From positions 124,001 to 188,000 of the forward strand of contig JBFMBS010000002.1 of the NCBI GenBank assembly GCA_040755055.1: 64,000 nucleotides of DNA, in the 5' to 3' direction. Shown piece after piece: positions 27,671-36,692 of the stretch. The notes under the pieces were generated by a model. It searched no databases and was not told the origin of the DNA. It saw only the letters and a list, made by a program, of their open reading frames with translations. Position 1 is the first letter of the stretch. Every line of letters starts with the position of its first letter. Position numbers and translations under genes: made by a program. The DNA is from DYJK01 sp040755055. Its GTDB lineage: Bacteria; Bacteroidota; Ignavibacteria; Ignavibacteriales; Melioribacteraceae.

Positions 27671-27692
27671 ACTTTGCGAAAATAATTACAAA

Positions 27693-29651
27693 TTATAATT
27701 CATCCTCCACGAACCCGGAACCGCTTATAACTTCCCCTTCAGGTTTGATGTGATAAGGATTTTCAACCTCTTTGGTTTCATTCTCACCGGTAAAAATTGT
27801 TAGCTTTTGTTTAACAAGTGCGGCTTTAATTTTATCAACATCCGTTTGAGAAGCGTCAAAGAAAATGTAAGCATATGGCTGATCAACGTAACGTGTAGAA
27901 AATCTAACTATGCCGTCGTCGGCAGAGAGATGGCTTGTTAAGTAACTGAAATATCTTCTTAGCGTTGGAACGCCGGCTTCAGGCATAGCAAAACTGAATA
28001 CTGAAAGTTTGTTAACATCATAGTTTTTGTAATCGTTAAACTTTCTATCGTATGTGCGGAAAATCCGGCGGTTGTAATCACTCAAAGAAATTTTACCAAC
28101 AACAATTCCATTATCCTCAGCTTCAAAATCGATATCAATTTTTTCTTCACCGGTAGATTTTTTTGCCATAACAGATTTCTTTTCTAATAAAGAAAGCATC
28201 TTGGAAGTATTTGTAACATTGGGGTTATAAAAAATATCAGCTTTAACCGGTTCGCCAAAGTGTGTTTCAAAACCGTAGATTCCTTCGTCTCCTTTGAACA
28301 AGTAGAAAAGATTATTGTTATCGATTATATCAAACAGTCCGTAAATGCCGACTTCCCACACTTGCACAGAATCGACTGATTTACCTTTTATCTTTCTTAC
28401 TTCTTGTTTCATCGGGGTAAAAAGAGATTTCTTCACTTTAGTCTCGGTTATTTCCGAAGGATTATAATAGACTCTAACAGAATGCGAACGTGCATAAGTA
28501 TCAAGTCCGTAAATACCATCAACATTTTCTAGTTGTCCCTGGAGTGATTTTGAGCTGCCGTAACACTTTACATTCTTTAACCCGGTTTGCTCATATTCGG
28601 CAAGATTATTAATTGATGCATAATTACCCCATTTCTCTGCGATGGTTGTAAACTCTACATCAGCAGAAGCACCTAAACTTACAAGCACAAGAACAATTAC
28701 AGCAATAGGCGATAAATATTTAAGCTTTGGTGATCTATTAATGTTCAGAGTGTTTTTTGTCGGACAAGCATAGACACAATCTGTACATAATGTACAATCA
28801 ATATGATCAACTTTTTCGAGTGCAGAAATTTTAATGTTATGCGGACATTTGAGATCGCACAAACCGCAGTCTGTACATTTATCTTTGTCCCTTGTAATCT
28901 TAACAACCGGCAGCAAAACACTCTTCAAAAACCCTAACTCATTAACCAAACCAATCAACACTAAACCGGCTACTAACCAAACATAGCTGATCCGGGCACC
29001 AAAAGTATTTGTAATAACAAATATTATTATCAATGCACCGGCAACAACTACATTAAGGAATATATTGCTTATGGCGCCAAGTGGACATAAATATTTGCAC
29101 CAGAACAATCTGAAAAAGAGAGCGCCGAAAATTGTTAATACCAAAGCCGGTATTGCAAAGTAAAGAGTAATATCCGTGTTATCTAAAAGATTTACGGAAG
29201 CAAAATATGGATCGAACTCTTTGCAAAAAAGTTCGCTGCTTGTCATAGTGTAATAAAGTGTAACAAACAACAAAATATATTTAATGGAGCGGAGAGGTTT
29301 ATCCAAAACTTTAGGCATCTCTCTCATAATTTTCAACTTTCTTCCCAACTTACTAATCCATTCGATTACTGTTCCAATAGGACAAATGTAGCTGCAGAAT
29401 AATTTCCCCAATATTATTACACCAACTATTAAACCTATTCCAAGAACTACCTGGACTTCACTCATATTGCAAGACATTGTCCCTTGATTAAATTTACTAC
29501 CCAATGATGCAAGACCACCCAAAGGACAATACGCTTCGAAGTCAGAAGTATAAGCAGAATCAAATAAAGGTCTCGCTGCTACATATCCAATCAAACCAAG
29601 TATTATAGTTTGAAAAGCAATACGGATTATATTAGTGTATTTTAATTTCAT
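27693..29651 (-). CDS. Membrane polyferredoxin (NosR/CcoG-like) with HMA-like C-terminal domains
   Basis: A 652-residue protein with about six membrane helices in the first 250 residues. Cys motifs typical of NosR/CcoG/YccM proteins are FCSYICPIG (C86, C90) and WCKYLCPLG (C185, C189). Two [4Fe-4S] ferredoxin sites follow: C259, C262, C265, C269 and C286, C289, C292, C296. After another helix (about 310-330) come up to three small alpha/beta segments resembling heavy-metal-associated folds, the first beginning NVKCYGSSKSLQGQL with a single Cys and no CxxC. It may move electrons across the membrane, with metal handling or sensing; this role is inferred. GGAGG precedes the ATG. Confidence 0.8.
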   Translation of the reverse strand: MKLKYTNIIRIAFQTIILGLIGYVAARPLFDSAYTSDFEAYCPLGGLASLGSKFNQGTMSCNMSEVQVVLGIGLIVGVIILGKLFCSYICPIGTVIEWISKLGRKLKIMREMPKVLDKPLRSIKYILLFVTLYYTMTSSELFCKEFDPYFASVNLLDNTDITLYFAIPALVLTIFGALFFRLFWCKYLCPLGAISNIFLNVVVAGALIIIFVITNTFGARISYVWLVAGLVLIGLVNELGFLKSVLLPVVKITRDKDKCTDCGLCDLKCPHNIKISALEKVDHIDCTLCTDCVYACPTKNTLNINRSPKLKYLSPIAVIVLVLVSLGASADVEFTTIAEKWGNYASINNLAEYEQTGLKNVKCYGSSKSLQGQLENVDGIYGLDTYARSHSVRVYYNPSEITETKVKKSLFTPMKQEVRKIKGKSVDSVQVWEVGIYGLFDIIDNNNLFYLFKGDEGIYGFETHFGEPVKADIFYNPNVTNTSKMLSLLEKKSVMAKKSTGEEKIDIDFEAEDNGIVVGKISLSDYNRRIFRTYDRKFNDYKNYDVNKLSVFSFAMPEAGVPTLRRYFSYLTSHLSADDGIVRFSTRYVDQPYAYIFFDASQTDVDKIKAALVKQKLTIFTGENETKEVENPYHIKPEGEVISGSGFVEDEL

Positions 29652-29662
29652 ATTACCTCCGT

Positions 29663-29686
29663 AAAAACCGGGATAACTTTTCCCGG
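29663..29686 (-). terminator. Hairpin with T run just before the polyferredoxin ribosome site
   Basis: Minus strand: CCGGGA (29681-29686 complement) pairs with TCCCGG (29668-29673 complement), then TTTTT, then directly the GGAGG of the next gene. It may terminate the upstream M16 gene or act as an attenuator. A second small hairpin, CCGGCT/AGCCGG, overlaps it on the upstream side (29684-29700). Confidence 0.55.
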
Positions 29687-29765
29687 CTATTATCAGCCGG
29701 ACATCCCAATATGATATCTATGTTAATTAATAAACAATCGTACAAAGGAAATACCTATAAGCATC

Positions 29766-32579
29766 TTATAATTGATCGACCAAACCATCTAATGCGTTCT
29801 CTTCAAGCGGTCCATCAACAACTATAACGAACCGGTCAAGTGTAAAATACTTTTTGGCAACTCTAAGAACATCTTCTTTTGTAACTCTCTGGATCCTTTC
29901 GGCTGTTTTGTCAAAGTAATCGAACGGTTTTTTATCTCTAATCAAGCCGATAACTTTGCTAGCTACGTCATCCGGTGTTTCAACAAAGAACGGGAGTAAA
30001 CCAAGTCGTCTCTGTTTTGCAGTTTGTAATTCTTCATCGGTAACGCCCGATTCAAACAATTTTCTAATTTCAGAAAAAATTCCTTTGATAACTTTCTCAG
30101 TATTTTCAGGTGCTGTTTTAGTATTAAACTTCCAATAACCGATTCCCTCACTAATCGACCAGAGTTCACTTTTAATTCCATAAATCAATCCTTGTTTATC
30201 TCTTAGTTCAACTCCCATACGAGAAGTTAAAGCGCTGCCGGCAAGAATATAATTCATAACATCAACTATCTCCTGGTCGTCTTCGTTTACATTGGTGTAA
30301 GGTGCAAAACCAATATTGATTGTACTTTCAGCATAATCTTTCTCCGTAAAAATCTTTATCTCTTTTCCCTTTAATTCCTTCACAGCCGGAATTTTTTCTA
30401 TAACAATTTGGTCCGATGAATTTTGCCATGAGCCAAAGTATTTATCTGCCAGTTCTTTCATTTGTTCCGGTTTCATATCGCCAACCATGAGCAGAGTAGT
30501 GTTCTGCGGTTGAAAATATTTTTTATGCAGACTTTCTAAATCTTCTTTGGTCATGCCTTTGATCGATTCTTCGGTGCTCATGTACTTTGATAACGGGTGG
30601 TCTTCAAAAATTTTATTGTACATATAATAGAATGCTTTTATGCTGGTCGATTTGAACCGGTTCTTTGCGTTTAATAAAAGTCTTGGGCGAATCTTCTCAA
30701 TATCGCTTTCGTTTAGCGGCGGTTCAGTAACAAGATCAAAACCGGTCTTCATCATTTCATCTGAATTTTCGACTAACGAATTCCCCTGGAAGTTAAACGA
30801 CTTATAATTGCCGCTTACACTAAATGAATACGGAACAAAAGCCATCCTTTCTGAAAGTTGTTCATAGTTTAATTCTTTTGTTGCACGGTTCATTACACTT
30901 CCGAGAAAATCACAGACGCCCGGTTTTTCTCCTTCTAAGTTTTCTGGAATAAAACCGGTTTCAACCAAACCGATAATGGAAATTGTCGGGTCGAGATGAT
31001 TTTCGATCATGTAAAGTGTTATACCGTTTTTCAGTTTGGTTGATTTTATAAGAGGTTCAATTTTATTTATACCCGTAGAGATTCCGCTAAGTGTGTTAAA
31101 GCTGCTTTCAATTATAGATATTTCTTCATCGCTCATTTGGTAATTAAAAACATTCTCACCGTCTAAGAAAAATCCCTCTTTGTCTGCATCAATATCTTCA
31201 TCATCATCATTAGATTTTACAGTTTTATCCGCTCCTTCTTTTGGAACGCCGTAAGCAACAGTTACCTGGTCTTCATTAAAATATTTACTCATCACCCTTA
31301 TAATATCGTCTTTGGTAACATCCAATACTCTTTTATTAAAAACATCGAGGAAGTCATATCCAAAATAAGTTTCGTAACTGCTGATGCGTGTACCAATGTT
31401 GGCATTTTTTACATAGCTTGTTGCTTGGTTGAATTTAAATCTATTCTTCGCCTTTTGTAATTCGTGATCGGTGACCGCATCCTTTTTCATCGACTCGATT
31501 TCTTCCCAAATTAATTTTTCAACTTTATCAACATTACTATCGGGTTTAACACTTGTAGATATCTGGAAGATTGTTGGGTCTTTACTTATTCCAAATCCGC
31601 CGGCAACGGAACTAACTATCGATTTCTCCTCTACAAGTTTTTTATACAAGCGAGCGTCTCTGCTCTTTTCACATAAGATCATACCGGCAATGCGTAAAAC
31701 AGCCGCATCCGGGTCTAAATAATTTGGAACTATAAAAGCCATCCTTAATGACGGCTGCGTAAAATCACTATGTTTTAGTGTAAAACTCTTTCTTACTTTC
31801 TGAGATTCCTGGACAGCCCAAATTTCGGGAACGTCCGGTCCGGCTGGTATATTGCCATAATATTTTTTTACAAGCTCAACTATTTTATCAGTTTCAAAAT
31901 CTCCTACAAGAACTAAAAATGCGTTCTTAGGAGTGTAGTATGTTTTATAATAGCTGTAAGCATCATCACGCGTAACATGTTTTAGATCGCTTGGCCAGCC
32001 GATTATAGGATCACGATTAGGGTGTGAATAAAAAATCATTGAGTTTTGTATTTCTCTCATAATCCCATTTGCTTTACTCTCCGAGCGCATTCTTCTTTCT
32101 TGAATAATCACTTCTATTTCCGATTTAAATTCTTCCGGGTTAAAAATGCAATTCTGCATTCTGTCCGATTCTATATCCATTGCTATTTCAATTTTATCCG
32201 CCGGCAGATATTCATAGTAGCTGGTCATATCGTTAGATGTAAACGCGTTGAATATTCCGGAGTTAGAAGAAATTGTTTCCGATGCTGCTCCTTTTCCATA
32301 TTTTTGTGTCCCTTTAAACATCATGTGCTCTACGACGTGCGAAATTCCGGTTATGCCGAGTTTTTCATTGCGGGATCCAACTTTATATGTAAGCTGATGA
32401 TAGATCAATGGTGCGATGTGTCTTTCCATTGTAAGCACCGTCAAACCGTTATCTAAAACATGCCGATAGACTTTGCCTTCGACATATTTGGCGTCAGACT
32501 GCGCATTTAACTGCGTAATAAAGAGGAAAATTAAAAGTACGAGCAGAACATTCCCTATTTTCTTTTCAGAAATTTTCAT
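29766..32579 (-). CDS. M16-family zinc peptidase (pitrilysin-like), secreted
   Basis: Full-length two-half M16 peptidase, 937 residues. The signal peptide is at about 1-26. The inverted zinc motif HVVEH (H81, E84, H85) is in the first M16 domain, with the third ligand region EVIIQERRMRSE about 75 residues later. The second half (from about residue 510) has the inactive M16 partner domain, as usual in the family. It probably degrades peptides in the periplasm or at the outer membrane. AAGGAT upstream supports the start. It lies 43 bp downstream of an M28 peptidase, forming a proteolytic pair. Confidence 0.92.
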   Translation of the reverse strand: MKISEKKIGNVLLVLLIFLFITQLNAQSDAKYVEGKVYRHVLDNGLTVLTMERHIAPLIYHQLTYKVGSRNEKLGITGISHVVEHMMFKGTQKYGKGAASETISSNSGIFNAFTSNDMTSYYEYLPADKIEIAMDIESDRMQNCIFNPEEFKSEIEVIIQERRMRSESKANGIMREIQNSMIFYSHPNRDPIIGWPSDLKHVTRDDAYSYYKTYYTPKNAFLVLVGDFETDKIVELVKKYYGNIPAGPDVPEIWAVQESQKVRKSFTLKHSDFTQPSLRMAFIVPNYLDPDAAVLRIAGMILCEKSRDARLYKKLVEEKSIVSSVAGGFGISKDPTIFQISTSVKPDSNVDKVEKLIWEEIESMKKDAVTDHELQKAKNRFKFNQATSYVKNANIGTRISSYETYFGYDFLDVFNKRVLDVTKDDIIRVMSKYFNEDQVTVAYGVPKEGADKTVKSNDDDEDIDADKEGFFLDGENVFNYQMSDEEISIIESSFNTLSGISTGINKIEPLIKSTKLKNGITLYMIENHLDPTISIIGLVETGFIPENLEGEKPGVCDFLGSVMNRATKELNYEQLSERMAFVPYSFSVSGNYKSFNFQGNSLVENSDEMMKTGFDLVTEPPLNESDIEKIRPRLLLNAKNRFKSTSIKAFYYMYNKIFEDHPLSKYMSTEESIKGMTKEDLESLHKKYFQPQNTTLLMVGDMKPEQMKELADKYFGSWQNSSDQIVIEKIPAVKELKGKEIKIFTEKDYAESTINIGFAPYTNVNEDDQEIVDVMNYILAGSALTSRMGVELRDKQGLIYGIKSELWSISEGIGYWKFNTKTAPENTEKVIKGIFSEIRKLFESGVTDEELQTAKQRRLGLLPFFVETPDDVASKVIGLIRDKKPFDYFDKTAERIQRVTKEDVLRVAKKYFTLDRFVIVVDGPLEENALDGLVDQL

Positions 32580-32622
32580 TTTAGAAATCCTTGCATTAAT
32601 TGAATACTATTTTGTTAGTGTA

Positions 32623-34380
32623 TTAATTTTCTTTTATAAATTTCTTTTGTCGTGCAATCGAATCTTGCACAAGAATTACTTTTTCGTCATTAGAAAGTGC
32701 ACGGTAATTGGGTACTGTGCTGTTATTTGCCAGCATCCATGCAGATAGATAAGCAAGCTTTGATACTTTTTCAGTTTTATTAAAATCAATTTTATCGGCG
32801 TCGTCATTCGGTGTATGATAATCATCATGTAAACCTGAGAAGAAAAAAACTGAGGGAATTTCTTTTTTTATAAATGGTCCCTGGTCGCTTCCGAATGTGA
32901 GGAGACCAACATTGTAAAGTAATTCAAACCCAATTTTAGTATTAGCTTCTTCAACAAGAGTTTTCATATCGCTTGAATAAAAAATTCCGCCTACCCAAAC
33001 GATGTTTGTGTCGTTCCTACCTATCATATCAAGATTGACCATACCGACTGTATTTTCAATTGGCTTAAGCGGATTTTGATACGCATAATGTTTTGAACCA
33101 TGAATGCCGGTCTCTTCTGCCGAGAACCCGATAAATATTATGCTTCGTTTCGTTTCAACTTTTGAAAATGCTTCAGCTAATTCAATTAAGCCGGCGGTTC
33201 CTGATGCATTATCATCGGCACCATTGTGTATTTTCCCTTTATCTTTGCTGTTCATCGCACCGAAATTGCCTACACCAACGTGATCATAATGTGCACCGAT
33301 TACAACATATTCATTTTTCAATACCGGGTCGGTCCCTTCCTTAAATCCAATTACATTTTGTGTATTAATGATTTTAGAATCGAAGGCAGCTTCGATATTA
33401 ATCGATACATTTTTAATTTCGAACGAATTTGACTCAAGATTATTCTCAATTGAATTAACAATATCAGAACAATTATACCCGGAGCCGGAAAAAATATCGG
33501 TAAGCACTTCGCTGCTGATATAGATTATCGGAATAGATTCTTTCAAACCAACTTCGGGCAAACTAAAATCACTTCTCGAAAAAGCGTTTGATAATGATTC
33601 TACTTTTATACCGAACTGCGGCTGTTTTTTAATCGGTGATTGAGCAACAAATACAGCCAGTGCACCTTTTTCATATGCGGTGTTAGCTTTCTGTTTGATA
33701 CTCTTAATGCCTTTGTTTTTAGATTCGTTGAAATAACTGCTCGAATCGTCTTGCTGCGGATAGCCGTCAATCATAATTACTATCTTATTTTTTACGTCAA
33801 TCATTTTCCCGGCATCTGTCAGATAATCATCATAACCGTTTTCTTGTTTATCAATTCCATATCCCAAGAAAACAAGAGGTCCATTTATACTGATACTCTT
33901 GTTAGAACCATAATCAATTATGAAGTCTTGTGTGCAGTTGTAATGATAAGCTTTTCCCGAGGTATCGTTCTTTTTAAAAACAGATAGCCAGCTTGCTGCC
34001 TGGTTAAGTTTAGATTCTTTTAGATAAAATCGCTGGAAGAAGTCATCATAAAAGTCGAGAGGTAAACTCTCTCCCGACTTTATAATTTCTTTCTTTTTAT
34101 GATTTCTAAGTTTGATTGGATTAGTTAAATCATCATATGATGTTAAGCCAAACTCATAGAATCTCTTTGCAACAAAACGGGCAGCGGTAAGATTTTCATC
34201 AGTTCCTACTGCCCGTCCTTTCATATCATCAGATGCTAAGTAGGTTACACTCTTTTGTATATCACTTTTATCAATACTCTTTAAACCATCCTGGTATCCA
34301 TCGGCAATTTGTGAATAGTTAAATGAAACCATTCCCTGAATAACAAAAAGAACAAGTAGATTAAGAATAATATTTTTCAT
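32623..34380 (-). CDS. M28-family metallopeptidase with PA-like domain
   Basis: A secreted zinc aminopeptidase-like protein of 585 residues. It has a signal peptide (about 1-24), a protease-associated-like insert at about 170-320, and the M28 catalytic core. Zinc residues are visible in GAHYDHVGVG (H364, D366), NGADDNASGTAG, FSAEETGIHGS and a late DYHTPNDDADKI. M28 enzymes usually release N-terminal amino acids. It sits 19 bp after the YCF48-repeat protein and 43 bp before the M16 peptidase, so nutrition from exported peptides is a possible shared role (inference). Confidence 0.92.
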   Translation of the reverse strand: MKNIILNLLVLFVIQGMVSFNYSQIADGYQDGLKSIDKSDIQKSVTYLASDDMKGRAVGTDENLTAARFVAKRFYEFGLTSYDDLTNPIKLRNHKKKEIIKSGESLPLDFYDDFFQRFYLKESKLNQAASWLSVFKKNDTSGKAYHYNCTQDFIIDYGSNKSISINGPLVFLGYGIDKQENGYDDYLTDAGKMIDVKNKIVIMIDGYPQQDDSSSYFNESKNKGIKSIKQKANTAYEKGALAVFVAQSPIKKQPQFGIKVESLSNAFSRSDFSLPEVGLKESIPIIYISSEVLTDIFSGSGYNCSDIVNSIENNLESNSFEIKNVSINIEAAFDSKIINTQNVIGFKEGTDPVLKNEYVVIGAHYDHVGVGNFGAMNSKDKGKIHNGADDNASGTAGLIELAEAFSKVETKRSIIFIGFSAEETGIHGSKHYAYQNPLKPIENTVGMVNLDMIGRNDTNIVWVGGIFYSSDMKTLVEEANTKIGFELLYNVGLLTFGSDQGPFIKKEIPSVFFFSGLHDDYHTPNDDADKIDFNKTEKVSKLAYLSAWMLANNSTVPNYRALSNDEKVILVQDSIARQKKFIKEN

Positions 34381-34399
34381 TAAGAATTCTTTAAGTCCT

Positions 34400-36643
34400 T
34401 TATTTGAGATAAATCATTTTTTTAGTTTGAACCATCGAGCCGGCTTTTAATTGATAGAAATAGACACCGGTTGACAGTTGATAGTTATTAGCAGACAATT
34501 TTAAGTTGTAATTACCTGGATTCTGAAATTCATTAATCAATGTTGCAACTTCTCTTCCCAATACATCATAAACCTTTAACGTCACATAGCTTGGAGCTTG
34601 CAGCTTGTAGCCGATAGTAGTGCTTGGATTAAACGGATTAGGATAATTTTGTTCCAAGGAGAACATTAACGGGATTTCATTATTTTCATTCTCTACACCG
34701 GTCAACGGACTGTTAGAATAGATAATACTATTATTTGCGCAAACTGTAACATAACCCGATGGAGAAACCGCAATATCATTTACACTTGTCAATGAATCAT
34801 GTACACTGTAATCAACTTTGTTGGTCCAGGATTGTCCGTTGTCTGTTGATTGCCACAATCCGATACTTTTTGGTTTACTCGACTTATAGCCGGTTGCCCA
34901 TACATTATTGTTGTTAAAGGAAATTCCGGTTAGTTTTTGATTAAGGTCATTAATGGAAACATTATCCCAATTTGCACCGCCGTCTGTAGTTTTTAACATT
35001 ACATTGTCGCCGGCAACAATTGCAACAGTCGATGATAGAAATACTACATCGTATAAATTTGCATCTGTAGTAGGTGCATTATTAATTGTAGCTAACTGCC
35101 AGTTAGCACCGCTATCGGTAGTGTAAAGTATTTTTTGTTTTTCCGAAACAATAACGCCAACTTGAGAATTTGCGAAAGCTACTCCCCTAAGATTTGCATT
35201 GGCAATTCCAGTTTTAATTTCCCATGTTTGTCCACCGTTTGTTGTCTTATAAATTATATCAGCGTTGCTTCCGGCTTTACCAACAACATAACCGTTATTC
35301 TCATCCAAGAAAAAGACACCATATTGTGTTACAGTTGCTGCATTGGTATCTGCAACAACTTTGTTCCATGTTGTTCCACCGTCTGTTGTTTTGGAAACCA
35401 AGCGATAACTATGAGCAGCATAACCAACATTTTCATTAATAAAGTGGAGTGACTGGATATTGGAAGCGACCTTATCAACATATATATAACTGCCTTTCCA
35501 ATTTTTACCGCCATCAGTCGATTTGAAAAGCAAGCCATCGGCGCCGCCGGCATATATTATATTATCGGAAGGCGCAGAAACACTGTACAAAGTTGCAGAA
35601 GGAGCAGATGTTAATAATTCCCACGTACTACCAAAATCCGATGAAGTAAATACTATACCCGAACTTGATGTTACAATTAAATCATCATTAAAACCATCTA
35701 ATGTATTAAGTGTAGCGCCGCATTCAAAATCGATGGGTACCCAATTAATTCCGCCATCGTTTGTTCTAACAGCAATACTTCCTTTTGTGGCTCCGCCAAT
35801 TGCGATTCCATTGCTTGCATCTTTGAAATAGACATCATACAAATTATCATAAGTTCTGTTTGCTTCAGCTTGCTCTAAATACGTCCATGTAGCACCGCCA
35901 TCTGTAGTTTTAATATGAATGCTGGGCTGTAAGCCGGCAGCAGCAGTGCCCCAACCAACCGCATATGCAAGATTTTTATCTACCATATAAACGCCTTTAA
36001 TATCTGTACGTGAATATGTAACAGTTGGTGGAAGTGTAGGAGCTGTTGCTTTTGTCCATGTTGAACCGTTTGTTGTAAAATAAATATCAAGCTTACCGCT
36101 GCCGCCGCCAACTACAATACCCGAAGTAGCATCGTAAAAATCCATTGCTTCAAGATCGCCGCTTGGATTATCGACAACAATGTTCCATGTAGCACCGCCA
36201 TCAGTAGTTTGAACAACTTGAGCTGCACTTGATTTTGATGACAATATCCAACCATTGGTTTGGTTCTCGAAATAAATGCTTTCGATAGTAGAACTGGTAA
36301 CAGTAACAGCTACATCAATTGGTGTCCAGGTTGCACCGCCATCAACGGTTTTGAAAATTTTATTACCACTTCCGCCTACAAACCCGGTATTTGCATCAAG
36401 GAAAAATGCAGCGTCAAGATCTTCTGTAATCCCGGTATTTAATACTTCCCATGTTTGTCCCCCATCAACAGTTTTTTTAACTAACCCATCATCATCCACA
36501 AACCACCCGGTAAGCGAGTTAAGGAAATATGCGCCTGAAATTGACGATTCACTTTTTGTTAATACTTGCCGCCAGTCTTGTGCGTTGAGATTCAGCACCG
36601 AGATGCAAATCAATGCAGTGAATAACCAGTACTTAAGTTTCAT
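34400..36643 (-). CDS. YCF48/Asp-box repeat protein with T9SS type A sorting domain
   Basis: About 747 residues. After a signal peptide there are 13 repeats of the form TxDGGxxW (for example KTVDGGQTW, KTTDGGATW, QSTDNGQSW) spread over residues 35-650, a pattern of BNR/YCF48 beta-propellers and probably two propellers. The C-terminus is a textbook T9SS sorting domain: NYPNPFNPSTTIGY, then LKVYDVLGREVATL, then GVYFYQLKAG and a basic tail. The ATG at 36643 is used because GAGGT lies five bases upstream; the upstream ATG at 36655 is part of that ribosome site. It is a surface-exposed or secreted cargo; the ligand is unknown. Confidence 0.85.
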   Translation of the reverse strand: MKLKYWLFTALICISVLNLNAQDWRQVLTKSESSISGAYFLNSLTGWFVDDDGLVKKTVDGGQTWEVLNTGITEDLDAAFFLDANTGFVGGSGNKIFKTVDGGATWTPIDVAVTVTSSTIESIYFENQTNGWILSSKSSAAQVVQTTDGGATWNIVVDNPSGDLEAMDFYDATSGIVVGGGSGKLDIYFTTNGSTWTKATAPTLPPTVTYSRTDIKGVYMVDKNLAYAVGWGTAAAGLQPSIHIKTTDGGATWTYLEQAEANRTYDNLYDVYFKDASNGIAIGGATKGSIAVRTNDGGINWVPIDFECGATLNTLDGFNDDLIVTSSSGIVFTSSDFGSTWELLTSAPSATLYSVSAPSDNIIYAGGADGLLFKSTDGGKNWKGSYIYVDKVASNIQSLHFINENVGYAAHSYRLVSKTTDGGTTWNKVVADTNAATVTQYGVFFLDENNGYVVGKAGSNADIIYKTTNGGQTWEIKTGIANANLRGVAFANSQVGVIVSEKQKILYTTDSGANWQLATINNAPTTDANLYDVVFLSSTVAIVAGDNVMLKTTDGGANWDNVSINDLNQKLTGISFNNNNVWATGYKSSKPKSIGLWQSTDNGQSWTNKVDYSVHDSLTSVNDIAVSPSGYVTVCANNSIIYSNSPLTGVENENNEIPLMFSLEQNYPNPFNPSTTIGYKLQAPSYVTLKVYDVLGREVATLINEFQNPGNYNLKLSANNYQLSTGVYFYQLKAGSMVQTKKMIYLK

Positions 36644-36692
36644 TTTGTACCTCATTATTAGTGAATGATATTTCTAATTTGCTCTATGTTGA

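Noticed and set aside
34900..36500. Recurring short DNA words that could suggest a repeat array or CRISPR
   Set aside because: They are codons of the TDGGxxW protein repeat, with irregular spacing of roughly 110-190 bp and no conserved spacer-repeat structure.
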